Below, one piece after another: positions 1 through 14,800 of a stretch of 64,000 nt of DNA (its first letter is position 1; the number at the start of each line of letters is the position of its first letter). The DNA comes from Rachycentron canadum (Eukaryota; Chordata; Actinopteri; Carangiformes; Rachycentridae), in NCBI GenBank assembly GCA_038496675.1, contig CM076659.1, positions 15,555,574 through 15,619,573 on the forward strand. The letters run 5' to 3'. Both the position numbers and the translations under genes were made by a program. Under the pieces are notes generated by a model. The model did not search any database, was not told the DNA's origin, and was given only the letters and a program-made list of their open reading frames with translations.

Positions 1-807
1 CAATATCCTGTCACAAAAGGGAAAACAAAACCGATACGGTACCTGTGCGTCGATGATGGAAAAGCTTTACTGTGACATATTGTTATCATGGCTTTGGGAA
101 CAACATGGCTGTACCTCTCTGTGTTTGTGCAGGAAAGGGAAACTGACGCAGAAACAGATTCACCACAGAGTGAAAAGAGAGGTTCAGAGAGTGTACAAGT
201 GAAAAGAATGATACGATATGAAATATTTATAATGTGATAATTTATGACATAATGATGAGTGAGGAAACAGCTCATGTCCTGTTTCCTGTGAGTTGCTTAT
301 GAAGGATTTTTAAAAAATGATCTGTAAGGAGGTATGCATCAACAGTTATGGGTTTACACCAATCACAGCAATGGCTATAATATATATGTTCTATTTATTG
401 TTCTACTCATCGGTTTTATATTTAACTTTTTCTATTGTTATTACATTATTCTAGAAGAAAAACTTATTTCTTAGGGCTGAGAGGAAAAAGGCACCTCAAG
501 AAACAAAAATGGCTGAAGAATGTAGGAGGGAAAGCAGATAAGCCTTCCTGCTCCATTGATTATTTTAATGTTTTTGTGTTGTTATGTGACCAAAATGTGA
601 CAGGACACATTAAAGACAGATGACAGTTTACTGTGAGCTTTAAGAACAGAAATAATATGAAAAGGATGGGATTGTTTTTGTTAATCCCCATTTCTTTCTC
701 CAACTTTATCTAGATCACCCCACAGGTGGAGGCTCCTCTCACCTGGTCGCAAACTGACACAAATCCCCCCCATATTTAATCTTAATGCAGGTGTGTGTTG
801 GTGGAGG

Positions 808-847
<40 letters not shown>

Positions 848-3668
848 ATGTGGAAAGTTGAGCAGGAAGAAATCAGGAAGAGCAAAGATGTGTGAATGCA
901 AAGCAGAGGGGATAAGAAACAACTCTAAGTGCTACTGTAAGTGTGTGGAGACAGACGAGAGGGAAGAATTGTGAGAGGCAGGAGAGTGTCACGAGGTGAG
1001 AGATGTGTTTGTCAGGTCAGTTTGTGTGTGTTGTGTGTTGTGTCGAGACTCCTCTGTCTATAATGTGTCCTGTCATTGCTCAGGTCTCCACTGTCGTTTT
1101 GTTGTCATGTCTTCCGGTCTGACCAAGATTTTAAAAAATCCGGGCCGCTTTATGGTTTAACTCAACATAAGTCAAAAACATTGACTCTCACCAACTCAGT
1201 TAAAAAAAAAAAAAAAAAAAAAATCAGGAAATATATTTTTAAAAATTTGAAATCACAACAGCATTAAGTGGAAGACTCAACATCTGGATGACATGGATTA
1301 AAATGAGAGATGTTCTCTTATTAGACATAGAAAATTGTATTCCAATATATTTATTTGAATGTTTTTATTATCATCATTGATGGATAACTTGAATTTCTTT
1401 TCTATTTAATTTATTTGGTGTCATTTTGTTTTGGAGTTTAGCAGTGAGGGGGTGTAGTCGTGTTTCACTCTGCAGTTTAAAGTCTTCGGAGACTTTGTTT
1501 TTAAAATAAATGCCTCCTCCTTTTTTTCTTTACCGATATGACACATTACCTGTTTTCCCGCTGCTCTTAAGTCCACCTGCTTTTACTCTTGCACATCCAT
1601 TAAATTGCTATTAGCTAGCAAAGACGCTTTATGGCACAAAGTATAAACGGATGGCGCTGGCCTGCATGCTGTAGTCCTCCTCTGTCTGCACCACTGGTCC
1701 TGAGTCAAAGTGGCACTCAGATCTCTTATGAAAAATACTTCTCTGTGATCGATTGAGCCTGTCTGGCACAGCCGACGCAGCCGAAAAGTTCAAAAATCAG
1801 TACAAATCCCACCCAGCTGGCTCCCTCCACAGGCTCAAGCAAACACTCCCAAGTATTTGGAAGGATTTCAGCTTTGATTTGACCCAGGTCTGCAAGCGAC
1901 TGAGGAGCTCTAGCTGTATGTGCGCGCTTCACGCCAGAAACATTAGACACACAGAGTTCATAAAATACCGCTTTGTAGCTTTGGCCACAGCACTTTCACA
2001 TCCATCACTTTTTATATGATTCAGAGGAATCTGATTCTGCTCTGCTTTGAAGAAAGATTTTTATCTTTTTTCTTTTTTTTTAAGTTTATAAGAAAATGAG
2101 GATTTTTGAAGCACATCTCCTCCACATACAACCGATAGCTTTGATGCTGCTCTGATGTCTAGAGTTGGAAAGACCTGGGTGATTGTGTCCCACATGCCAG
2201 AGAGAGTCAGTGCTGTCCCAGGAGAGTGGGCTGGGATTGAGGTGAAGCGGGAATTTTCAAGAAAATGGTCAGTATTTATACGCTAAAATGTTTAGGGGAA
2301 AATCCCATGAGCAATCATTGCAAATCCAATGAGGCCACTGATTCCCTTCCTCTGTTGCATTTTGAAAAGTTTTCCCTCCAACTCTCCTTATTCAATCCCC
2401 TACAGATTTATGATAATTTAGTGGCAGCAACAATGTCAGAGATCATTAAAAAAAATGTTTTCCTCCACCAACACTAAGTGGAGAAGGTGAAGCATAGTAA
2501 TCCTCTTCATCCATGTGGTTTTTCCCTCGAAGCCTAGGAACCAGTTGTGGGCACATGTCAGTAATTTAATGTCATCTCGGTTGTTATCACCAAACAGAGG
2601 TTCTCAAGCTGGATGAAGAAATTCAGTTTCAGCCTCCTCACAGCTTTACTGGTGCCCTTGACTGGTGTGAATCCACATTGGTGTCTTGACGCTGCACAGA
2701 CAGCGTTCACTCTTAAAGCTGCTGCTGTTTGTACTGTACATCTATCACACAACAGATCTGACTCCGAGTATTTGAATTATATGTAAAATCCTGTCAAAGA
2801 CCTCAGCTGCTATATATTGATCTTGTCCATTGTTAATGCACCAACGGCCTCAGCCAAAAATCACAAACCGTGCTCCGCCTGGTGTTTTAATGCAGATAAT
2901 AAGTAAACGGCTCAAGTATTTGGAAACATTTCTGAAAGTATTTGACCTCATGTCTGCGACAGAATCCCTCCCCTCTCTTCTCTTTCTGGTACTAGTCTGC
3001 TACCATCATGGTTATTAATATGAACAAGCATGAGATGCATTTATTTATAAACAGCAAACATACAAATATTACAAAGTGTAAAAGTTTTAATTTCATGTCC
3101 ACGTCCATCTACTGTAGCTTTACAGTTGTGTGAGACATTTCTGGACAGCTGCCAGCTGTTCGCAGAGCGGGCCATGTTTCCGTGAAGCACTGTAATACTG
3201 AAGTCAGCTCTGCTCTGCGACAAGTCAGTGGAGCAGAGATGATGTTGACTCTGAGACAGTGTCAGGAAACTCAGCAGATCCAGAAAGATTCACAGAAAAG
3301 CAGATCAAACAGCCTTTTTCTGTCCCTCATGCTGTCAGGATGCAGTGCTGCTGGCCAGTGAGGCCGTGAGGATGTGAAAACAACAAATTACCATCAACAT
3401 GAAGCTGTTTTTTACACTGTACATCCTTAGTATTTTTACACATAAAATGTATATGATAGGGATGCACATTATTTTCCTTCTTACAGACAGCTTCAATAAA
3501 GCACTATGTCAATCTGCAGTGATGGTGTTGACTTCTTTTTTGCTCTATAACTTTCTGAATGTTCAGCTCAGAGTACTACTAAAGTAAGGCTCAAGTTTTT
3601 TTTCCATTGGAAGAAAAGTTAGTATTAAAATATTATTTAGTTCAAAGGCTGATTAGTGCACCAGTGAT
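1..3668. other. Left flank, no gene recognised
   Basis: This is AT-rich non-coding DNA with an (AG)n tract at 811-845 and a poly-A run near 1,202-1,223. No open reading frame here looks like a known protein or has exon-like borders. In human, AKT3 lies tail to tail with SDCCAG8, so this stretch could hold part of an akt3 3' untranslated region. I see no akt3 coding exon, so that remains inference from synteny. Confidence 0.5.
811..845. repeat. (AG)n microsatellite
   Basis: This is an uninterrupted AG dinucleotide run of about 35 bp. Confidence 0.95.
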
Positions 3669-3678
3669 TTTATTTATT
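3669..3678 (-). terminator. Overlapping polyadenylation signals of sdccag8
   Basis: On the minus strand the sequence reads AATAAATAAA, which is two overlapping AATAAA hexamers about 230 bp downstream of the sdccag8 stop codon. This is the nearest canonical poly(A) signal to that stop, so the 3' untranslated region probably ends 10-30 bp beyond it. Confidence 0.6.
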
Positions 3679-3907
3679 ACATTTGTTAAAAAAAAAGAAA
3701 TAAAAAATAATTGAAAAAACCTAGTACCACTAGCTACTTGATACACTAACCTCAGTAACTCAGATGAACTGAATTACACATTTGAGATTTGAAGTAAAAA
3801 CAATGCACATAAATAACAGTTTGTGTTCTGGTTAACAGAAAGTAAAAACATCCACATCCAAACTCAGAAGTGATGATGATGGAGAGGAGGAAGCAGGCGA
3901 GACACAC

Positions 3908-3946
3908 TCACATGGACAGGGTATCCACTCGTCTAGTATTTGGGAA
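3908..3946 (-). CDS. sdccag8: sdccag8 exon 18 (terminal exon, 12 residues)
   Basis: The acceptor ttttgtctttctag is followed in phase 0 by codons for FPNTRRVDTLSM and TGA. The human protein also ends in a short tail (LPSMPQSDC) after the equivalent exon, so a tiny last exon is expected here. The sequence is otherwise not conserved, so this call rests on the splice site, frame, position and the downstream AATAAA. Confidence 0.7.
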   Translation of the reverse strand, partial: FPNTRRVDTLSM

Positions 3947-4159
3947 CTAGAAAGACAAAAACGGCATCAGTAGAGCTGGTATGTGACGGACTAACACACC
4001 TGGCCTCTGATACTGAACCACACAGGATCATTAGTCATGAAGGAACAAACGTCTTCTCACTGATTTCAACTTAGTAAACTGACAACTATGGTGGCTCCTG
4101 CAGAGAGACGACAACATCACTAATTCATTTGGTAACAGCAAAGTGAGTCACAAACTCCT

Positions 4160-4206
<47 letters not shown>

Positions 4207-6284
4207 CTCTATGCGTAGGCTCTGCATCTCCTTGGTGAGTGTGTTTCTCTCCTGCATCAGCTGGTTCTGTTTGGCCAGCAGCTCACACACCTGCTGGGCG
4301 CTGCTCTGACAGTGACGGTCCAACTGCTGCAGCCTGCAACACACAAAGACACACAATATTGACTTAAACTGTGTGAGAAGAACATACCCTCCTGGCTGAC
4401 AAAAAACCAAATGTTGTAAATATTGAAAGAGCACTGGATCCACAAAGAGCTTTTAATATCACTGGACTTTGTGTTGATCAAATAATCAACACTGTCTACA
4501 TGAATGTGACAGCACTGTGTGTTTTCTACTGAGTACAGACGTGCAGGAGGAGGTGATGCAGGAGCTGAATGAGGGAGTAATGGTCTGATGGTCTGTCAGT
4601 ATCACATAATACAGCCCCTAATGAACTGGATATTTCCCAGATGTGACTGATCCACATACTGTCGACAAAAAACAGCAACAAAGAACTGTTTTAAAACAGC
4701 TCAGGTATCATGAGCACAACAAGGCTGATACAGCACATTACCCTCCTCTTTGATAAATAGAAGCTAATATGCTGAGAAATGGAGTGAAAAGATGAGCTTG
4801 ATTTGGTGCTACTGAGCAACACAAACACAAATTTGTCAAAACACTGAATGGCCCAACACAAGAGGTTGAACACGCCCCCATCCTAAACTCATACTCTAAA
4901 CACATCCACCAGAAGAGCAACAGCTAGTCAATTCTTTATTGATAATTGATTAACCGTTTAATTTGTTTGTAAAATTGCCAAACAATAAAAATACTCCACT
5001 ACAAGTCAAAGTCCTGCATTCAAAAGTTTAAATTAGTGTTAATATTGTCAGAAGAATGTTTTTAAACTGGAGCTAGTTTCAGCTGCTTTATAAATAGTTT
5101 GGCATTTATTGATGTTTTTTTCTCTTTGTCTTTCCTCCTCTTTGTATTTTATTAGGTAATTGTAATAATTATGCCTCATTAGACCATCTAGAGAGCACAA
5201 CTGCAAACATCAAGCAGCCCTGCCTTAACCTCCACCTGCCAGCTCTTCACTCTAACTGTATATCAGCTTTTTTTGAAGTTTTGTGATTTAATTTAATTTT
5301 ACAGGGATACTGTGTGTTCTTTAATGTAAAATCTTAATTAGAAAAGCAACTAGTACCTACAGTCAGACCAACACAGTAGAGCAAGGAGTGAAATGTGGAG
5401 TAGAGGCAGTACCATTCAATGGATAAACCCAAGTAAAGCACAAACACCTTTTTCATTGTGTTATGGTGGTGCAGTGGCTAGCACTCAGGGGGCTCTGGGT
5501 TTGAACTTGTGTGGCCTGGGGCCTTTCTGTGTGAAGTTTCATGTTCTCACTGTGCCCATGTGGGGGTCGATCCAGCTTCCTCCCTCGCATTCGGTTAACT
5601 CGTGACTCTGAAGTGTCGATCGGTGCGTATGTGTCTCTACATGTCAGATAGAAACTGAATCTCTCAATCCCCAGGACGTACCCTCAACAAATGACAGCTG
5701 AGATTCTCCTCACCACTCTATAGGCACCATGGGCAATGGATGGATGGAGTGAAAGATAAGATGATGTATTATAACCAGTACAAGTAGAAGACATGTTGAT
5801 TGTATTTTCACTGCCTTCTACTTGAGTGTGTGTTTGGACAATTGATCAGTATTAAAGCATATCAGCACGTAGTTGAACAGGCTGGTGAGAAAGCTGTGTG
5901 AGTGTTGTGTCATTACTGAGATGTCCCAATTAGTGCGTCCCCTCTGACACAGCCGCTCCTGCACACAATCAACTCTTTCACTGGTACACTGGGATCAGAC
6001 ACAGTGTGTGTGTGTGTGTGTTAGGGAGGTGGTGTTTTCCAGCTGGGGTCTGGGGGTAAGGGTTTATGAATAGTGTGTGACTGGGGGGGGGGGGTCTGTT
6101 AGGATATTTCCCACCAGCAGACCATTATTTTATTCATTCATCCATCCATTCAGTCACTCATCCCCTCCTCCAATGCAGCACACGCACACACACGCACACA
6201 CACTTGGTAATTAGACAGAAGAAACTCTCAGCACTGGAATCCACATTTGCATACTCAACTAGTCATCCATATTTATCCATCCCC

Positions 6285-6344
<60 letters not shown>

Positions 6345-9127
6345 TTACTAATTTACAGAAGTATTCAGTCTCTTTACACTGACACTATCTTACCACATGT
6401 GTGTGGCAAATTGAACTGACTGGACATAGTTTAGAAAGCCAGACGTCTGTATAGAAGTTCCCACAACATCCATTGACTCTGTGGAGGCCTCTGCAATAAG
6501 ACTGTGGTGAGGCCTCGATCAGGGCAGGAGTATAAAACCATTTCTAAAGCTCAGTGCAGCCAAATACAGGGAGCACTCTGAAGAGGCCCTGCTCCTGAAG
6601 CATGTGAGCTGAGACTGAGGTGACAGCTCAACACAGCATGACAATGACCTGAAGACAATGCTTGAGTGGCCCCAGGACAAGTCTCTGTCCTTGAGTGGAA
6701 AAGCCAAAGCCCAGACATAAACCATACAACATCTGCAGCGAGTTGTGAAGAAGGCAGTTCACAGACACTTCCTGTCCAATCTGACAGAGCTTGTTCTTTT
6801 CTCAAAGGAACACGTTGAAATGAGAACGTGGAGCTTTGGCTGAGCTGCTCAGAGCTCGTATGCAGCCTGTGAAAAGGAATCAAGTGTAAATGATATAAAA
6901 TATGACAGATCTTTGAAAAACATTGCACTATTTATCAACATGAAATTAGATCAAGTAATGTAGTAAATTAGTCTGTCACGGTTTCAACAGGTTCAGAAGG
7001 CGACATGTAAGGCAGGAATAATGTGTGATAAAGGGGAGGAGGAGGAGGAGGATGAAGAGAGTTATGGCTTGGGGCAGAGGGAGACAGAGAGAGGTAGCTA
7101 GGGGGGAGACAGATGCCCCTGCCCTGCTGGTCATGTTGGCAGTGGCAGGGCTGCCTGTGTGTGACAGACGGGGGAGGCGAACATCCCAACTCTCCTCCAC
7201 AATCTGCTCCCTGCTCTCCCCCCACATTGTCCTCACTCTGCCCTGCACCACTTCCACCGCAGGCTTTAATCCCTCTTCTTTAAGAACACCCCCTCCTCCT
7301 CCTCCTCCATCATCATCATCAAGTGTCTCAGCATGGTTCTTCATCACCATCAGTCCTCCCTGCCTACACACAGCTATAACCTGCCCTCTCTGGTTTATCT
7401 CATACCTGGAGGCTCTGTCCAGTCCTGGAGGCAGAGGGCGATGACTCCCCTCCCCGCCTGGTGTTCCTACAGTCGGCTGCCAAGCTGTCCAGACCAGCCA
7501 CCATCTCTGCCTCCACCCACTCTCCCTCACCCTCCTACGCCATCACACACCGCAGCAGGGCACCGCCACGTCACACAATAACACACACACACACACAATA
7601 ACACACACACACACACGCACACACAGAGCCCTGCTGTGAGTGAAGACACAAGATACAGACACAACCGATGTGCCGCACACAAGGTGCAGGAGATATCAGC
7701 CACACACACACAAGCACACACAGTGGAGGATCTAAAGGTCAGAAACAGAGCCTGTTGTTCTGATGCTGTAAATGTTTGATGAGGGAAGTGTTGGGACTGT
7801 GTCGGCTGAGGGCCTTTAGCTTCACACCACAAAACTAATCGGGAGTCACGCTGAGAAAATGCCAACCCTTATCCAATCACAACCTCTGATCTTTAAGTGT
7901 GTAGATGGTCCAAACAATATTCTCTGGGAGGAGAACATGCAGTGGAGATTGACTGATTCACACTTGGTCTGCTCGCACAGATAAATATGTTTATAACATT
8001 GTTAGAGAAGATTTATTCACTTATTGATTCTGAATATATGACGTAATTTCTCTGAGGTGAACCACAGCTTGATGCCACTTGAGTACAGGGACTGAATGTT
8101 CCTCCATCTATGGTGTGAACACATTCAACATTTACACTTATATTCACCAGCACCATCTTTTTCCAGAGACATTGTCCCTGTTGACTCGAAACCTGGGTGA
8201 ATAAAGTCAAATCATGAACAGAACTAGCTCTGGTAGAGGTTTGTCATTTGGATGCTCTGACCCTTCAATTATTAAGGCTTCATGTAAAACTAATTTTAAG
8301 AGTTTAATTAAAACCCAGACGAGAGAGAGAAATCAAAGCTGCACCGGCAGAGATATTCTGTTTCCTATGCTTCCCATGTTGCAACTTAATAGTGTGGAGT
8401 TTGTAAGACAGCCTACTTTTTAATATTTTCAATCACAAAAAAAAGCATTTCTCACAATGAGTGAAGTGATGCTACAATCAGCCAGTTATGATCTCTGAAC
8501 CTTCAAAAACTGTCAGTTTCATTTGTGTGTTGTATTTGAGAGAAATCTGCTCCTCATGTTTTTATTAGCAACACCGGTTTTTCAGAAACTGAACCACTCA
8601 GCAGCCAAATATAAAAAATACAGGAGAAAGAGCACCAACTGTACAAAATTATCAGCCAATGAAATGTCTGCAGTTTAAGTCCAAACATTGGTGCAAAATA
8701 GCAGCAGGCTTTCAGATAAACCCGTCTAACAGTAAGTGAGCTGAACAGGCAGCCAGTAAATCAGTTAGTCAGGTCGTGGCCTGAGATGTTTAAAGCGGCT
8801 GCAGGTTGTAAGCTGCAGGTTTATGTAATGCAGGAACTAAAGCTTTGACCCTGGCACACACATGAACATCCACACACACTCTGTTTGTCTGGCCAGAGAG
8901 CTGCCAACCTCTGCCCTTCTTATACAACACACACACTCTCTAATCCACCTCCTGTCTCACCTTGTATACCCTGTCTCAGAAGGGGGATGTGTGTATATTA
9001 GTGTGTGTATGTGTGATTATGGTAGCACTCTTTCCAGCAGCTAAAGCAGAAAATCCAATAACTGGCCTCTATCGACTGGCACACTCATTAATTAGGGCTT
9101 AATACGGCTTAATGCTCGGGCACTGCC

Positions 9128-9187
<60 letters not shown>

Positions 9188-9568
9188 CAGGCTGGCTTGC
9201 CTCTGCCTGGAACTGGAGAGGAAGGGAGGAAGCTTGGACGGACTGACGGATGAGCTGATGGCGAGACAAGTTAACTGGATGTTTAGGTGAGGAGGATCTG
9301 TACTCAGTGAAAAACAAGACTTGACAGTTTGTGGTGTCGGCTGAGGTGCAGGACGGGATGGGACAGGCTGGAGGAGGGAGGGACGGAGAAACAAAGAGGC
9401 TGAAGGCTCCAGCTCCAGCCGTTACCTCCCTGCTGCTGGCCTGGCCGACGGCTGGCTGTGAAGAGGGTGGGTTGGGGTGGGGGGTGAGGGGGAGGCGGGG
9501 TTGCTAGAGGAGAGTCACCCCCACTGACCTGGTGAAAGGACACCACCTGCTGGATCCCATGATTTACT

Positions 9569-9647
<79 letters not shown>

Positions 9648-10742
9648 CCTACACAGAAATAATCCTCAATTATGCATCACAGATACCTGAAACAGCTTCC
9701 AGAGTGAGCCGTGTTACTCGGTGTGTGTTTTCTCTCCAGCAGACATAATAAACGCAAGTTTTGCTGGGAGGCAGTTTGCAGTAATTTCCCCTGACAGCCA
9801 GATAATCAAACTCTGCACCTCGAACCGCTGCACTCTCTATTGACTGCTGCTACTAAGGAGATTAATTACAACACACACACACAGACACAGTTACCTCTCT
9901 GTGGTATACATCAGTCGTAGCCCACAGCTAGTGTCTAAACTCTGTTGTGTGTATGTGTGTTTGTCTGTTTGCATATTTATTTACAGGTGGAAGCATATCT
10001 CCTAAAGGCATGGTCCAAAGGGAAAGTGCTAACGTCACGTTAGAGAGACAGAGAGAGTAATAGAAAAAGAAGATCTGGAAACAGCATTCAGGTCTGTCAT
10101 TCAAAAGCCCCATATGAATGTGTGTGTTTTTATTACTAAACAAATCAGCTAGTGGAGTGTGTCACTTTAAGAAAATCACCTCAAGAAAATATTTACTGGC
10201 CAGCGCATACATTATCAAAATGGCATGAAAAAAAAAGAGTAAACTTACTGTGCAATCTGTGCATGTTTCCAGAAATAACCACTCAGCTCAGATTTTAATG
10301 AGGGACATTATTAGATTAAGTCTGGATAATTTTTTCTTTATCTGCAGAAAAATAAAGATAAGATCTGTGTGAAGATGAATGTGGGCTAAAATTAGAGAGC
10401 AAATTTCAACTGTGCTCCTGTAATGAGATCTGCAACTGGAGACACACAGGACAGCACACACGGACACAAATGACAGACACACACAACCACAGGAAAAAAG
10501 AAAATTTAAAACAGGACTCTGCTAGTGATTTCTAGCAGAGTCCTGTTTTGAATTTTCTTTTTTCAGAATCAAGTCTAAAAGATAATGAAAAATCCCATAC
10601 TAACATTGGACTAGATGAACTTGAGCGCGCGTGTGTGTGTGTGTGTAGCATGCAGGGGGCCTAGGGGGTAAAGAATGCAGGCAGACGGCCTTGGCTTGCC
10701 TGGTTACAACAACAATGCCAGGGGCATGAAGGCTGCAGCTGC

Positions 10743-10833
<91 letters not shown>

Positions 10834-10924
10834 CCATATTTTGCCCAATCCCAGGCCCACCATCACCACCCTCACACCCCAGCACTCTAGCTAAATCTTG
10901 GCTCACACACAACTGCACTCAAGA

Positions 10925-10970
<46 letters not shown>

Positions 10971-11858
10971 CTGAAGCCATACCCATCTTCCTCCCCACCA
11001 ACCTGTCATGCCAGTTGTTGCTCTTGCTAACATGCACATTTGACATGGGACCACGATTGGTGACACTGTGTGTTTTGATCAGGATGAGAGCGATGCCTTC
11101 CATCCATCAGTTGTTTGTTTTTCTTTCCTTTCGTTTTTCTGTCTGTTCATTTGACTTTACCTGACTGAGTGACTCCCTTTCAGACGCACACTCTTCTCTA
11201 AATGTACTGACAACCTCACATATCACCATCATGTTTGACAGGAACCTGCCTTTTCTTCAAAGTAAACTCCGGCTGTCTGCCTGCTCAGGACATCGTACCA
11301 GTTCTCTATCTTCTTACTAACAAATACAACATGCACAAGCTTAGCATCTAAATATAAATACACAGGTAGACAGATATTTATACTATACATACTGTGCCGT
11401 CATGAGGCAACACAAGAGTGTCATTTCTAAATCAGATAAATCCATTGTATTGATTATTCAAAGATGAGGTCTGTGCATTTGTTTTATGATGTAGAACTTA
11501 ATTTATCTGTTTATATGTTAAGTCCTAATCATTCAGCTGCCATTTAGACTAACTGTCTAAAGGATAAAAATTAATTGAAAACAATTTTAAAAAAATCAAT
11601 CATCAATGTTAGAGCCACTTAACTTTTCCACATCCAGGATCTCTGCAGGTCCTGAAAAAAGGAATAGCTCAGAGATGGTTAAAAAGTCTGCAATTTCAAG
11701 TACAAATAACAGTCTTTCATATTTTAATTTCCCTGTAGATGACATTTGTGTCAGCTTTAATAATCTTTATTTTAAAATTGTCTGAGCTGCCTATGTGAGA
11801 ACTGAGGACACTCTTCCCTTGATATCATCATTTTCCAACTTACTTTTCACTAGAAGAG

Positions 11859-11893
<35 letters not shown>

Positions 11894-14800
11894 TTTTAGA
11901 TGATACTGGTTGTGTTTGCCAGATGCCATTCACATGATCTCTGCAGCTCGTCTGCAACTGTCCTGTCATGTTTGAGTCAACACTGAACTTTTCCATGAAG
12001 AACATGTATGTGTGAAACCCAAAAAGTAAATCACTTTGAGATACAGATGAAGCCAGAAGCCATATACAGCGATATGTCACAGGAGTTACCCAGTAAAAGT
12101 CTCTAACCACTGTCTATTTGAATGCTCCCACAGCTCAAATGAAGAAATGAAGAGAGACCAAACGTTGGCAGTATCACTAACATTTGATCTTTCACTTCAG
12201 CTGATTTTTCTAACCTCTGAAGACTCACTTCTCTTCACTGATGTTATCTTTTTTGTATTTTATCAATTATATTTTGTTCTCTGTTGTGTTGTGATATTAT
12301 TATTATATAAGGCAGATTTATGGAAAATTTTTATTTTGTAAGAAATCATCAGTGAGATAAATCTTTAAAAGGAAGGCAACTTTTTTCTTTCTTTTTTTAA
12401 AAAATCACTCACCCATTTACGGCAAGTACCATTCATATTTTATTTATATTTTTTTAGCGTGCTGTTGTGTTTTCATTTTTTGGATTTAAATTCAAACTGA
12501 AAATCAATTTGCAGTGATTTCAAAACCTCATTGGTTAAGTAACTGATGGTAGTAAACATCATGTCAGCTTGTACTGGTGCCAGAGTTTTGTTACTGCTGA
12601 GTGAGGATGTAGTAGTAACAGTTAAATCTCAGCCACTCAATGACTGAAATTTATGTTACTTTGAAAATACGATCAGACCAATCAGCTGATCCCTGGACAA
12701 CAGATTAAAACATTTAAAAATCTAAAGTACCGTGGTCATTTTGAACAATGTTACGTATAAATAAGATTCAAGAACCAAAAGACTGATGTGAGCTCTTATC
12801 GCAGTTTATTAGTTGTTTTACACCAGTATTGTGCAAAAATCCTGTGATAAGAATTTTAAAAAAAAACAAAAAAAATATTGGTTATTAGATAGAATTTCTT
12901 CTTCGTCATAAGAGGCTATAATCATCCTGATGCTTGAGACCAGCTCTGTACCATCAAACTACATGTAGCTGTCTTTCCTATTGTCTAGATAGAGAATATA
13001 AATATTAAAGGTGAGATAGATTAAAAGCAAAAAAAATAGTAAAAGGTGGTAAATTGAAAAACATACATCAAAATATAGACCAAAGATCAAAATTCGTCTT
13101 TGGTCTGATGAATCTTCTTTTAGCCACAGTCATTACACAGCCCAGTGTTTGTGAATATTTTTACATTAAAGCAGATCTGAAAGGTGTTCAGGAGGCATAT
13201 CAGAAATATATTCTCACCCTGGCTTGAAAAAACAAAGCTTTAAACAGCACAAGTCGTCTTTGCTTTCATTTTGTCACTGTATGAACAGAGGTTTCCGAGC
13301 TGCTGTGGGCTGTAATATCATTTATTCAATGTCAAAGTGTTTGCTGCCGTGAGGCCTGCTGACTCTTTTTAAGTCTAGTGTTTAGTGTTTGCTTTCCTGG
13401 CATCAAAGTGCTTCAGCTGTTGTTACTTTTAACATTTTTCTAAAGAAGGGGCAGGTGTTTCTGCACAAGTTTTCTAGTTGTAGTTTTATGAAGTAGTGTT
13501 AGCGAGTGTCACTGACTGGGGCTTGAGATGTGACGCTTTGCACAGTTAACGCTCCAGCTTGCAAGCCTCTGGCTACAGCCCGACATCTGAGCTGCAAATC
13601 TGTGCGTCTGTGTGTGTGTGTGTGTATCTGTGCGTGTGATAGAGCTGTAAAGCCACCGTTTGACAATGCTCTTTCAGCAGGCCGCCCTGCATTCGCTCCC
13701 GGCTACAGAAGCCAGCTGGGCAATGCAGAACGATGAGAAGAGGAGAGGAAGCTGAAGGGAGGCGGGAAGACAACTGATCAGCGCCATCCAGAGGTAAGAA
13801 CACAAGCATGAGAGACTAATGGAAAGTGGTTTAGGGTATGAACTGTGGACCAAACTCTTCCTCACAGTCTTCTTGTGGTTTAGAAACCCCCATAATTGCA
13901 GGTGCTCAATAGTAAATCAAGGGCATCGATAATTATTATTAATAAAGTTAATACTTAGATATTTAGATAATTAGATTATTTTTAAGTATAATATATACAT
14001 ATATTATTATTATTTTTAACTGAAAGCTCAGAAGATGTATAGTAAACTCTCTGGAGCAGGTATTTATTTAGCGTATACAGTGGCAGCTAAAATTAAAAAA
14101 GAAAAAAAAAAAAAGCAAAGACGTCTCCAACTGCTTTTAACATCATATGTTGCCTGAAAGTCTTTCTATCATTTTTGTAGAAGACTCAGCTATTCTTAAA
14201 AAAAAAAAAAAAAAAACATGGTAAAGTGAAGGACCTGTTGTTTTTATTTGTGAAAAAAAAGTCTGATTTTTAAAATGTATGAAGAAAAAAAACTTGAGTG
14301 CGTAAGTTCAGTAAAAATATAAAAAGGTGACCACAGTGATGTTAATATTAACAATGTGCAGAGCATGAATGTGAAGTGTAACGACTGTAAAAGCTGAACC
14401 TTACACTGGGCCTTGTTCATCGCCTTTATCCCCGATTTCTCCACCTCTAACTTTTTTATGATCCCTCTATCTCTCAACACCTCACACACACACACAGTTG
14501 CGACTCATCATACACACAGATGCACACAAACATACCCGTATGCGCGTGCGCGCGCACACACACACACACAGATGAGAGAAATGAAAGCTGCCCTGTTTTC
14601 TTCGGCCCAGCCTCTGCCAACTTCATTTGCAAATGAAAAGTTTTGTGAGGAGCGTCCTTTTGCTTCTGGGGCATGGCAGCACACAGTGTGTTGGGGGTGG
14701 TGGGGGTTGATGAGGAGCGAAGAGGGTTTGACAGAGGGTGTGTGTGTGTGTGGCAGGAGCCCAGACGAAGCAGCCCTCGCCCGGGGCTTGCTGTCCGCCT

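Noticed and set aside
9099..9645. Open frames encoding CVCVCV repeats
   Set aside because: These are direct translations of (CA)n microsatellites on the minus strand.
12770..13140. Possible Tc1/mariner remnant (ccagtattgtgcaaaaat, ggtctgatgaatc)
   Set aside because: Only two short strings resemble such elements, and no paired terminal repeats could be found by eye.
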